From: Clostridia bacterium
GTDB lineage: Bacteria; Bacillota; Clostridia; Oscillospirales; Acutalibacteraceae
Direction: 5' to 3'
Assembly: GCA_017480115.1 (NCBI GenBank)
Contig: JAFVBH010000049.1
Span: forward strand, 1 to 48,229
Length of the DNA: 48,229 nt
Below, in pieces: positions 41,285 through 48,229 of this stretch; the stretch's first letter is position 1; every line of letters begins with the position of its first letter. Below the pieces are notes generated by a model, which worked only from the letters and a program-made list of their open reading frames with translations, was not told where the DNA came from and did not search any database. The position numbers were made by a program, and so were the translations under genes.

Positions 41285-42376
41285 ATGCCGATCTTTACGG
41301 GAGAAACGCCCATAAAAAAGAATATCGCCTCGGGCGAACTGCGCAGCTTGTACGTTTTTTGCGGCGACGAGCCGTATTTAAAGGATATTTATGTCCGACG
41401 GCTGATCGCGGGCGCGGTAACGCCGGGGCTGGAGACCTTTAATCTGAAAAAGCTGGACGGCGCGGAATGTGACGCGTCGGATATTCTTGCCGCCGCCGAC
41501 CAGATGCCGCTGATGGGCGGCAAAAATTGCTGCGTCGTGCGCAATTTCCCGCTGGTGAAGCTGAACGCCGCCGACAGCGCCGCGCTGCGGGATTATGTCG
41601 CCGTCGTCCCCGATACCACAACGCTTATTTTCCTCCTGGACGATGATAGTTTCCCGCCCAAGCAGAGTCGGGACGAGACGGCGGAGGAAAATAAAGATAA
41701 GGAAAAAGAAAAAAGCGCCGCCAAGACGCGCAAGGAAATGATGGAGGCGTTTTTACAATATGCCTTTATCGCGAAGCTGGACCGCTACGACCGGCAAAGC
41801 CTGATCCGGTTGCTGGTCAAGGGCGCGGGCAGCCGCGGAAACACGCTCAGTCCCCAAAACGCGGCGCGCCTGGTCGACAGCTGCGGCAACGATATGCATA
41901 CGCTGCTCAACGAACTGAACAAGGTCAGCGCGTACGCCGCAGGCGGGGAGATCACGGCGGAAATCATTGATACCGTCGCGACAAAAACGCTGGAGGCGAC
42001 GGCGTTCGAGATCGCCGATAATTTATTCGCGGGCAATACCGATCGGGCGATGCAGGCGTTGGAAATTCTGCTGGAGCAGAAAAATCCCCCGCAGGTGATC
42101 CTCGGCTCGCTGATCTTCCCGTTTATCGATATTTACCGCGTAAAGCTGGCGGAAAAATATCATCAGAGCAACGCCGCGCTGATGAAAGCGTTCTCATATA
42201 CGAGCGCGTTCCGACTGGATAAGGCGCGCAAAAACAGCCGAAAAATATCGGAAAGCGGCATAAAAACCTGTCTTTCCGTGTTGGATAACGCGGATATGTG
42301 CCTGAAATCCCGCGGCGGCTCCGATATAATAACGCTGGAGGAAACATTGGTGAAACTGGGGGCGGTCATACGCTGA
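41285..42376 (+). CDS. holA: DNA polymerase III delta subunit
   Basis: This 363-residue clamp-loader subunit has an AAA-like N-terminal region (LRSLYVFCGDEPYLKDIYVRRL) and the delta pattern LAAADQMPLMGGKNCCVVRNFP. The middle (LVDSCGNDMHTLLNELNKVSAYA) and the helical C-terminal part (ALEILLEQKNPPQVILGSLIFPFIDIYRVKL) also match. A charged insertion (QSRDETAEENKDKEKEKSA, about 120-140) is longer than usual. It helps load the sliding clamp. GGCGGTGA precedes the ATG. Its stop overlaps the next coding region by four bases. Confidence 0.93.
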   Translation: MPIFTGETPIKKNIASGELRSLYVFCGDEPYLKDIYVRRLIAGAVTPGLETFNLKKLDGAECDASDILAAADQMPLMGGKNCCVVRNFPLVKLNAADSAALRDYVAVVPDTTTLIFLLDDDSFPPKQSRDETAEENKDKEKEKSAAKTRKEMMEAFLQYAFIAKLDRYDRQSLIRLLVKGAGSRGNTLSPQNAARLVDSCGNDMHTLLNELNKVSAYAAGGEITAEIIDTVATKTLEATAFEIADNLFAGNTDRAMQALEILLEQKNPPQVILGSLIFPFIDIYRVKLAEKYHQSNAALMKAFSYTSAFRLDKARKNSRKISESGIKTCLSVLDNADMCLKSRGGSDIITLEETLVKLGAVIR

Positions 42377-42963
42377 GGACGGAGAAAGCGGTCATCGTAG
42401 AGGGCAAGTACGATAAAATGCGGCTTGCCTCTGTGCTGGACGCGCTGATTATTGAAACCGACGGGTTCGGGATATTCTCAAATAAGGAAAAACAGCGGTT
42501 TATCAAGCGGCTTGCTGCGGATAAAGGTCTGCTGATCCTTACGGACAGCGACGCCGCCGGGTTTAAAATTCGCGCCTTTATCGGCGGCATGGCGCCGGAG
42601 GATAAAATTTTTCACGCCTATATTCCCGACGTATTCGGTAAGGAAAAAAGAAAAGCCCACCGCTCGGCGGAGGGCAAGCTGGGGGTCGAGGCGATCGATA
42701 CCGCTGCATTAAAGGCGGCGATCGAGCGCTCCGGCGCGCTGGTATCGGAGACGGACGGCGACTGCGCCGACCGAATCACGACCGCCGATCTGTATGCCGA
42801 CGGTTTTACCGGCGGTGAAAACAGCGCAAAGAAGCGGCGCATGCTGCTGAAATATTTCGATCTGCCGGAACGGTTGTCTACCACCGCCTTTATTCGCGTC
42901 GTCAACGGCTATATCGGCGCGGACGCCTATCGGCAGGCGGTAAATAAAATGCGTAATTCGTAA
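42373..42963 (+). CDS. rnmV: Ribonuclease M5-like TOPRIM protein, probable CUG start
   Basis: This 196-residue protein opens with the TOPRIM glutamate strand (EKAVIVEGKYDK) and has the DxD motif in GLLILTDSDAAGFKIR. The RNase M5 C-terminal part follows (KYFDLPERLSTTAFIRVVN). RNase M5 matures 5S rRNA. No ATG fits. The TOPRIM motif starts 3-4 residues after CTG 42373, which overlaps the holA stop as CTGA, the analogue of the common ATGA coupling, with GGGGGCGG 7 nt upstream. The nearest GTG (42298) would add 25 unrelated residues inside holA. Confidence 0.85.
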   Translation: MRTEKAVIVEGKYDKMRLASVLDALIIETDGFGIFSNKEKQRFIKRLAADKGLLILTDSDAAGFKIRAFIGGMAPEDKIFHAYIPDVFGKEKRKAHRSAEGKLGVEAIDTAALKAAIERSGALVSETDGDCADRITTADLYADGFTGGENSAKKRRMLLKYFDLPERLSTTAFIRVVNGYIGADAYRQAVNKMRNS

Positions 42964-42974
42964 TATGTAACTAA

Positions 42975-43016
42975 AAAGCGTCAAGATTTTTGTAATCCTG
43001 ACGCTTTCGTTTTTTG
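42975..43016. terminator. Bidirectional terminator between rnmV and metK
   Basis: AAAGCGTCA (42975-42983) pairs with TGACGCTTT (42999-43007). A T run follows on the plus strand and A-rich sequence precedes, serving both convergent operons. Confidence 0.8.
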
Positions 43017-43031
43017 GTATGCTTTTGTCCT

Positions 43032-44219
43032 TTAGGATTCCGCTGCGGCGGCTTTCAGCGCGTCCGCCATGTCGGTTTTTTCCCACGCGACGTCCAGATC
43101 TTCTCTGCCCATGTGCCCGTAGGCGGCGAGCGGTCTGTATTTGGTCGTGCGCAGATGCAGGGCGTCGATGATCGCGGCGGGGCGCAGGTCAAAGAGCTTG
43201 TCTACGATGCCCTCCAGCTTTGCGTCGTCGATCTTGCCGGTGCCGAACGTATCCACAAACACGGAGACAGGGCGGGCAACGCCGATGGCGTAGGCAAGCT
43301 GTACCTCGCACTTATCCGCAAGCCCTGCGGCGACCACGTTCTTGGCGATGTAGCGGCAGGCGTAAGCCGCGCTTCTGTCCACCTTGGTGGGGTCTTTGCC
43401 GGAGAATGCGCCGCCGCCGTGGCGGGCGTAGCCGCCGTAGGTGTCAACGATGATCTTTCTGCCGGTCAGGCCGCTGTCGCCAGCGGGGCCGCCGATCACA
43501 AATCTGCCGGTGGGATTGACGTAGAATTTTGTGTTTTCATCCAGCAGCGCAGCAGGGACGGTGGTCCGGATGACGTTTTTAATAATATCCTCCCGAATCT
43601 GCGCCTGCGTCACGTCGGGGTCATGCTGGGAGGAGATAACCACGGTGTCCACGCGGGCGGGCGCGCCGTCGATATATTCCACCGTGACCTGCGATTTGCC
43701 GTCGGGTCTTAAATAGGGGAGCGTGCCGTCCTTTCTGACTGCGGTCAGCCGGCGCGCCAGCTTGTGGGCAAGAGAAATGGCAAGGGGCATCAGCTCGGGG
43801 GTCTCGTTGCAGGCATAGCCGAACATCATGCCCTGATCGCCCGCGCCGTTGAGGTTATAGCGATCCTCGTCGCCGTCCTTCAGTTCCTTGGACGCGTCAA
43901 CGCCCATGGCGATGTCCGCGCTCTGCTCGTCGATGGAGGTCAGCACTGCGCAGGTGTTGCCGTCAAAGCCGTAGGCGGGGTTGTTGAAGCCAATCCCGTT
44001 GACGACTTCGCGGACGGTCTGGGGAATGTTAACGTACGCTTTGGTCGAAATTTCCCCCATGATCGAGACGACGCCCGTGGTGCAGGTCGTCTCGCAGGCG
44101 ACGCGGGACTGCGGATCCTGCTCCAGCATCGCGTCCAGAATCGCGTCGGAGATCTGATCACATATTTTATCGGGATGTCCTTCTGTTACGGATTCCGAGG
44201 TGAAAAAGTGTCTGTTCAT
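43032..44219 (-). CDS. metK: S-adenosylmethionine synthetase
   Basis: This 395-residue enzyme makes SAM from methionine and ATP. Signatures are [20 protein letters not shown] at the N-terminus, [12 protein letters not shown], and [20 protein letters not shown] followed by [19 protein letters not shown]. The length is normal. I chose the ATG at 44219 with AGGAG 8 nt upstream. No SAM riboswitch is visible before it; it lies 17 nt after ylmH and is read from the trmB promoter region. Confidence 0.97.
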   Translation of the reverse strand: MNRHFFTSESVTEGHPDKICDQISDAILDAMLEQDPQSRVACETTCTTGVVSIMGEISTKAYVNIPQTVREVVNGIGFNNPAYGFDGNTCAVLTSIDEQSADIAMGVDASKELKDGDEDRYNLNGAGDQGMMFGYACNETPELMPLAISLAHKLARRLTAVRKDGTLPYLRPDGKSQVTVEYIDGAPARVDTVVISSQHDPDVTQAQIREDIIKNVIRTTVPAALLDENTKFYVNPTGRFVIGGPAGDSGLTGRKIIVDTYGGYARHGGGAFSGKDPTKVDRSAAYACRYIAKNVVAAGLADKCEVQLAYAIGVARPVSVFVDTFGTGKIDDAKLEGIVDKLFDLRPAAIIDALHLRTTKYRPLAAYGHMGREDLDVAWEKTDMADALKAAAAES

Positions 44220-44236
44220 ATTGATAACTCCTTTCA

Positions 44237-44992
44237 TCAGCCGAACACGGCGACGGATATTTTATATCTTCCTTTTTTTGTCGTGTTTTCGATGCCCTTG
44301 TAGATAAATCTGCCTTTCCCGCGTACGGAAACGATCTCGTTTTCCTTCAGAATCGCGGAAGGATTGGTTTTTAACGCGCCGTCTATAAAGACCCGCTCTT
44401 TTGCAAAGAGTTCCTTTGCCGTATTTCTGGATATATTATATACTGCGGCGATAATACAGTCAAGCCTTTCCGACGAGGATAAAAAGGTTTGCGGCGCGGG
44501 CTCTCTTGTCAGATCGTCGGGCGCTGCGTCGGTGATCCGGCAGATAACGTCCGTATGGCGGACGGATTTCAGATTTTCGGCGATATAGTCCGCAATGGCT
44601 TCCTTGACGACGATATAGGCGGTTTTGCCGTCGATCAAAATATCGCCCGTCAGCTCCCGCTTAATCCCCAGCGACAGTACCGCGCCCAGCACGTCCCGAT
44701 GGGAGAGTTCCTCGCCGAATTTTTCGGAAACGGGGGAGAGCTTGAGAATTTTTATTTCGGGAATATAGTCGTACCCGCAGTCGTCCGCGCTGCCGAATAC
44801 CGCCAGCTTGCGTTCCGCGTTGGCGACGCCGCCGTACAGCGTGACCGCTTGTACCTTGCCGCCGCGCTGCAGCGTTTGCAGAACGCTTTGCTGGGCTAGG
44901 TTCAGAAAATCCGTGCTTTCGTAAACGCCTCGCGCACGGCTGCGGTCAGATAGCTCGACCAGCCGTTTTTTCAGAATTTCGGTTTCGTCCAT
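44237..44992 (-). CDS. ylmH: YlmH-type S4-domain RNA-binding protein
   Basis: This 251-residue protein has the YlmH N-terminal part ([22 protein letters not shown]) and the middle domain ([26 protein letters not shown]). A C-terminal S4 domain follows ([30 protein letters not shown], then [20 protein letters not shown]). YlmH homologues bind RNA or ribosomes, and recent work on YlmH links it to rescue of stalled 50S subunits. Most are in division clusters near ylmG/divIVA; here it sits between trmB and metK. It starts 1 nt after the trmB stop. Confidence 0.88.
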   Translation of the reverse strand: MDETEILKKRLVELSDRSRARGVYESTDFLNLAQQSVLQTLQRGGKVQAVTLYGGVANAERKLAVFGSADDCGYDYIPEIKILKLSPVSEKFGEELSHRDVLGAVLSLGIKRELTGDILIDGKTAYIVVKEAIADYIAENLKSVRHTDVICRITDAAPDDLTREPAPQTFLSSSERLDCIIAAVYNISRNTAKELFAKERVFIDGALKTNPSAILKENEIVSVRGKGRFIYKGIENTTKKGRYKISVAVFG

Positions 44993-44993
44993 A

Positions 44994-45707
44994 TCAGATC
45001 ATATCCACGGTTTCGATAATCTTAAAGGTCGCGACGGGGCGTTTGCGATACGCCTCCAGCCGGTAGATCGGGCCGAGGGCGGAAAAGCGCTTTTCGTACT
45101 CGGTCACAATATTGTCCTCCATACCGCTGTTATGTAGATCAAGCGAGATATTCTTGATCCGCCAGCCGTTTTTCGGAAACTGCTCCAGTGAATATTCAAA
45201 AAAGTGCATATTGTCGGTTTTCTGATGGATTTCTCCGTCCGGCGTCAGCAGACGGTCATAGATTTTTAAAAAAGCGTCGTAGGTCAACCGCCGGTTAATA
45301 TCCCGATTCTTGGGATACGGGCAGGAGAAGTTCAGATACATGCGGCTGACGCTGCCGTCTTTGAGATATTTTGGCAGCATATGCGCGTCGCATTTAATAA
45401 AAAGCACGTTTTTGATGTTTTCGCGCAAAATCTTTTCGCACGCCATCACGATGACGTTGCCCACCTTTTCCACGGCGATATAATTGACGTCGGGGTTGCG
45501 CTTTGCCGATTCGCACACGAACGTGCCCTTGCCGCAGCCGATTTCCAGCATCACGGGGTTGTCGTTGCCGAAATAGGCGCGCAGGTCGATATATTCCGGC
45601 TTCAATATCGCGGTGCTGAAATTGCGGTCGTCATATTCCGGCATGAACAAAACTTCTCTGCATGCCTCCAGCCGCTCGGGCAGATGTTTTTTTCGTCTGT
45701 CTCTCAT
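44994..45707 (-). CDS. trmB: tRNA (guanine-N7)-methyltransferase
   Basis: This 237-residue SAM-dependent enzyme makes m7G46 in tRNA. The start is typical (MRDRRKKHLPERLEACREVL). The SAM loop is VMLEIGCGKGTFVCESAKRNP, then YIAVEKV and ILFIKCDAHML-like segments, and the C-terminal LEAYRKRP. The motif usually DPWPKKRH reads SCPYPKNRD here, with Cys for the conserved Asp and Tyr for Trp. Everything else looks intact. TATAAT (minus strand, about 45739-45744) may be its -10 box. It heads the operon with ylmH and metK. Confidence 0.92.
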   Translation of the reverse strand: MRDRRKKHLPERLEACREVLFMPEYDDRNFSTAILKPEYIDLRAYFGNDNPVMLEIGCGKGTFVCESAKRNPDVNYIAVEKVGNVIVMACEKILRENIKNVLFIKCDAHMLPKYLKDGSVSRMYLNFSCPYPKNRDINRRLTYDAFLKIYDRLLTPDGEIHQKTDNMHFFEYSLEQFPKNGWRIKNISLDLHNSGMEDNIVTEYEKRFSALGPIYRLEAYRKRPVATFKIIETVDMI

Positions 45708-45781
45708 GATTTTCCTCGTTACATAGATTGATAATATCCTATTATATCACTATATTTTGTTTTTTTCTACTGCATTTTGAA

Positions 45782-46094
45782 AAATTCTGATTCGCGGGGC
45801 GTTTACGCCCCGCGAATCAGAATTTAGGTAAAAGGTAGGAGGGAAGAGGTAGGAGGTTCGGAAGCCGCTGCGCGGCTTGGATTTATAGACGCAAAACGGG
45901 CGCATTCGCTTGTAGGGACGGCCATTGGCCGTCCGGCGGGGCTTATGCGGAATTTTCGGAAAAGAGCCCTCGCGGTATAGCCGCTTCGGTCGGAACTAAA
46001 AATATGCCACCGGCATATTTGCTTAACGCTCCGACGCCCACTGGGCGCCCCTACAAGATTGCGTGACGTTCTTACTGCGCTAAATCAGAATTTA
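45782..46094. repeat. Dispersed hairpin repeat, copy B
   Basis: This roughly 310-bp element opens with a perfect 20-bp stem and 4-nt loop: AAATTCTGATTCGCGGGGCG (45782-45801) with its exact complement (45806-45825). It ends with TAAATCAGAATTTA (46081-46094), so it has terminal inverted repeats. Inside are the module AAGCCGC-TGC-GCGGCTT (45862-45878) and two opposed TGTAGGG hairpins (about 45910-45935 and 46030-46055) around GAGCCCTCGCGG. No gene is visible in 45708-46344. Confidence 0.8.
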
Positions 46095-46131
46095 CAGGGA
46101 AAAAGAATAAAGGAATAGGGAAAAGGTGTGG

Positions 46132-46192
46132 AACCGCTTCGCGGTTGGATTTTAGAATAATTTGTCTGCAACGGGTAGCACGGCGCACTGCG
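46132..46192. repeat. Hairpin module B' with conserved 25-mer tail
   Basis: GGA-ACCGC-TTC-GCGGT-TGGATTTT (stem AACCGC 46132-46137 with GCGGTT 46141-46146) is followed by a block at 46168-46192 (GCAACGGGTAGCACGGCGCA...) that is repeated exactly at 48076-48100. The remainder up to 46344 holds no gene I can see. Confidence 0.7.
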
Positions 46193-46344
46193 AGACGGTC
46201 AGGGCCATTGTCGCCTTGCTCGCTTGGAGCGCATCGCAATGCTCTGTGTCCCTTTCTGTAAATGCGCCGTCTGTTTCATTCTCCGGACGCCGATAAGCCT
46301 GATATTTTGTCGTTAAATGTTCTTTCAATGTTATGATGCAATAA

Positions 46345-47925
46345 TCAAGATACGGATGGATACAGACTGTCGGCGATAAATTTAAAAATCGGCGCGCAGT
46401 CAGTGGTGGGGGAGCTGCCGTTCTCCTTCATGACTGAGATCACATATTCCGGATTGTCGGCGGGGAAGTACCCGCAGAACCAGGTGCGCAGAATTTCTTC
46501 ACCGTCTGAAAAAATACCGCTTTGCGCCGTGGCGGTTTTGCCTGCGGCAGTGGTGGTAGACGGCTGCGCGTTCCTGCCGCTGCCGTCGGTGACTGTGACC
46601 TGCAGCATGCCGCCGATCGTTTCCGCTGTTGTCGTTTGCATCACGCGGACGCCTGCGTCGGGGATATATTCCGCTACCGCGTCGCCGTGATTGTTCAGCT
46701 GCTCCATTAACAGATACGGGCGGATATAAATGCCGCCGTTGGCGATGGCTGCATAGACCGCCGCCATTTGTAAAGGCGTTGTAGACAGCGTACCCTGTCC
46801 GAATGCAAAGTTTGCGATTTCACCACTGTTTGACAGACTTTTTTCGTCCGGCAGCGTACCTGTCGCGTCCGTGATCGACGCCGCCAGCGCGTTGCTGCTG
46901 CCCAGCCCCAGCTGTTTTGACAATTCCAAAATCGGTTTGCCGCCGATCTCCTGTGCCAGCGCAATAAAATAGGTGTTGCAGGAATTTGCCAGCGCGCCGG
47001 TCATATCCAGCGTGCCGTGTCCGTCGTGTTTATGACAGTGGAATATTGTGCCGCCGACGTCGATGCTGCCCGTGCAGGTATAAGAAAAATTCGGGTCGAT
47101 TCCCTGTTCCAGCGCTGCCGCCGCAGTGACGACTTTGAATATTGAACCGGTGGCGTAGGGCGTGAGGGCGCGGTTCAGAAAGGGAGAAGTTTCATCTTGC
47201 AGCGACGCAGCAGGATTCGCAGGATCAAACGTCGGCACGCTGACCGAAGCAAGAATCTCCGCGGTATCTGCTTTTAAAACGACGATCGCTCCCGCAGTCA
47301 ACCGGAATTGTTCCGCAGCTGCTTCGCAGACTTCCTGTATATAGCTGTCCAGCGTCAGGCGCACGCCGCCTTTGGAATCATAATTCTTCTCTCGCAGCGT
47401 CAGGCTGCCCGTGGGCAGGGCGTTGCCCCACGCGTCCGCGGTGTATGATACTTCGACCGTGCCTGAAGTGTCAGACAGCAGCGCGTCAAAGCTTTGCTCT
47501 ATACCGCAGACCCCGCTGCCCTCCGCATTCGTATACCCGACGATATGCGCCGCCGATGTGCCGTAACGGATCGCGGTATCAAAATATTTGACGGTATCGG
47601 TATCCGGTCTGCGGTAAAAGGTGCTGACCACGTAGGGCTTGCCGTCTTGCAGAATATCCACCTGTGTATCATCAAAATTTCCCCCCAGAGCCTCTAACGC
47701 CTGCGCGCAAGGCAAAACCGCCGCCTGATGCTGTTTGACGCGGTTGACCAACGGTACATAATTGCGATCGTAAATGTATCCCCGCGAGGTCGCGACTGTG
47801 ACCGTGCGGGCGGAATTGACCGCCGCCGCAGTGCTGTAGTCCGCGTCCATGATCAGCGCTACCCGCAAATTCAGGCACCATATGAATACCACCATCGCCG
47901 TACAAAGCGCGGTTATGCGTTTCAT
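46345..47925 (-). CDS. Class B penicillin-binding protein (PBP2/PbpA-like)
   Basis: This 526-residue transpeptidase has one N-terminal membrane helix (ITALCTAMVVFIWCLNLRVAL), a short dimerisation-like domain with TSRGYIYDRNYVPLV, and the transpeptidase domain. Active-site motifs are YATGSIFKVV (SxxK), ALANSCNTYF (SxN) and TAAGKTATAQSG (KT/SG box). It cross-links peptidoglycan outside the membrane. At 526 residues it is shorter than PBP2b/SpoVD types and has no PASTA repeats. The start at 47925 has GGTGAT upstream. It is flanked on both sides by the dispersed hairpin repeats. Confidence 0.93.
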   Translation of the reverse strand: MKRITALCTAMVVFIWCLNLRVALIMDADYSTAAAVNSARTVTVATSRGYIYDRNYVPLVNRVKQHQAAVLPCAQALEALGGNFDDTQVDILQDGKPYVVSTFYRRPDTDTVKYFDTAIRYGTSAAHIVGYTNAEGSGVCGIEQSFDALLSDTSGTVEVSYTADAWGNALPTGSLTLREKNYDSKGGVRLTLDSYIQEVCEAAAEQFRLTAGAIVVLKADTAEILASVSVPTFDPANPAASLQDETSPFLNRALTPYATGSIFKVVTAAAALEQGIDPNFSYTCTGSIDVGGTIFHCHKHDGHGTLDMTGALANSCNTYFIALAQEIGGKPILELSKQLGLGSSNALAASITDATGTLPDEKSLSNSGEIANFAFGQGTLSTTPLQMAAVYAAIANGGIYIRPYLLMEQLNNHGDAVAEYIPDAGVRVMQTTTAETIGGMLQVTVTDGSGRNAQPSTTTAAGKTATAQSGIFSDGEEILRTWFCGYFPADNPEYVISVMKENGSSPTTDCAPIFKFIADSLYPSVS

Positions 47926-47960
47926 TAAACATCACCCGAAGGTATTGTTTGCGGATAGGC

Positions 47961-48171
47961 GTCAATTATGATTTATCGGCGAAGCCGATAAATCATAATT
48001 GACGTAGAAGGTAGAAGGGAAGAGGTAGGAGGTTCGGAAATCGCTGCGCGATTTGGATTTATAGACGAATTGGCGGCAACGGGTAGCACGGCGCACTGCG
48101 CCGTTTAAATTTCGCAACGACGGGACAAATTTGGGCAGAGGCACATATACCCCTCGTTGCGGAATTTTTAT
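47961..48171. repeat. Dispersed hairpin repeat, copy C
   Basis: It opens with a perfect 20-bp stem and 3-nt loop: GTCAATTATGATTTATCGGC (47961-47980) with its complement (47984-48003). Module AAATCGC-TGC-GCGATTT (48038-48054) follows, then the 25-mer shared with 46168-46192. The inverted repeat AAATTTCGCAACGA (48107-48120) / TCGTTGCGGAATTT (48154-48167, one mismatch) ends it. No gene is visible from 47926 to the window end. Confidence 0.75.
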
Positions 48172-48229
48172 AATGAGGCGCGACAGCGCCCACCATATGG
48201 AAAGCCGGGTAGATCAGCATGCCTTTCCC

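Noticed and set aside
44220..44236. SAM riboswitch before metK
   Set aside because: The gap to ylmH is 17 nt, too short, and no such structure is visible upstream of trmB.

Overview
The window looks like chromosomal DNA of a gut-type Clostridia (Firmicutes/Bacillota), probably Oscillospirales/Ruminococcaceae-like. This rests on gene content and style and cannot be proved from sequence alone: T-box leaders, strong AGGAGG-type ribosome sites, the alaS-HIT-PRTase-comEC-holA-rnmV order, a FeoA-FeoB fusion with a FeoB-associated Cys-rich peptide, GH29/GH2 glycosidases and rubredoxin/ferritin-like oxygen defence. No rRNA, CRISPR array or intact transposase is visible.

Region 1 (about 1-11.5 kb) is accessory. 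An integrative, probably mobilizable, element carries a tyrosine integrase, an Xis-like protein, a ribbon-helix-helix relaxosome-type protein and a RepA-like ATPase. Next to the integrase is a module of three small genes: a tandem-HTH protein, a SLOG/DUF2493 protein and a 57-residue RHH protein. About 1.3 kb of this module recurs at 10.17-11.49 kb in the same orientation, with the HTH gene and integrase broken there. Between the copies lie a GNAT acetyltransferase, an AbrB/RelE-type toxin-antitoxin pair, a degraded tRNA-Ser 3' part and an OhrR-controlled oxidative-stress operon (OhrR, MBL-rubredoxin fusion, bacterioferritin-like protein, small winged HTH).

Region 2 (11.5-13.6 kb) joins remnants. 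An intact alpha-L-fucosidase follows a GH2 C-terminal fragment, which is fused to the first 30 codons of a maltose/galactoside acetyltransferase. That start overlaps the stop of the next operon, so a deletion probably fused two loci.

Region 3 (13.6-17.8 kb, minus strand) is one tight operon: MarR, a two-TM protein, DUF2316, FeoAB, a FeoB-associated peptide and a membrane-anchored HMA protein. Its promoter carries a perfect 12-bp inverted repeat. Region 4 (17.8-20.1 kb) has single genes (TfoX-N, XRE with zinc ribbon, ACT) and a cupin pseudogene.

Region 5 (20.2-30.1 kb, minus) is an oligopeptide ABC transporter (oppA, stem-loops, oppB-C-D-F and a small TM protein), preceded by pepF and a membrane protein: peptide import plus intracellular peptide cleavage. 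Region 6 (30.6-34.2 kb, minus) is an acyl-CoA-type ligase and a sodium/solute symporter under a T-box leader, an unusual pairing. Region 7 (34.2-43 kb) has an anchored EEP phosphatase, then the T-box-alaS operon reading through to holA and rnmV. Region 8 (43-48.2 kb, minus) has trmB-ylmH-metK and a class B penicillin-binding protein.

Intergenic gaps at 30.3, 38.66, 45.8, 46.1 and 48.0 kb carry a dispersed hairpin repeat family whose stems change bases in a compensatory way. The strongest leads for something undescribed are this covarying repeat family, the T-box in front of an acyl-CoA ligase, and the duplicated HTH-SLOG-RHH-integrase module.
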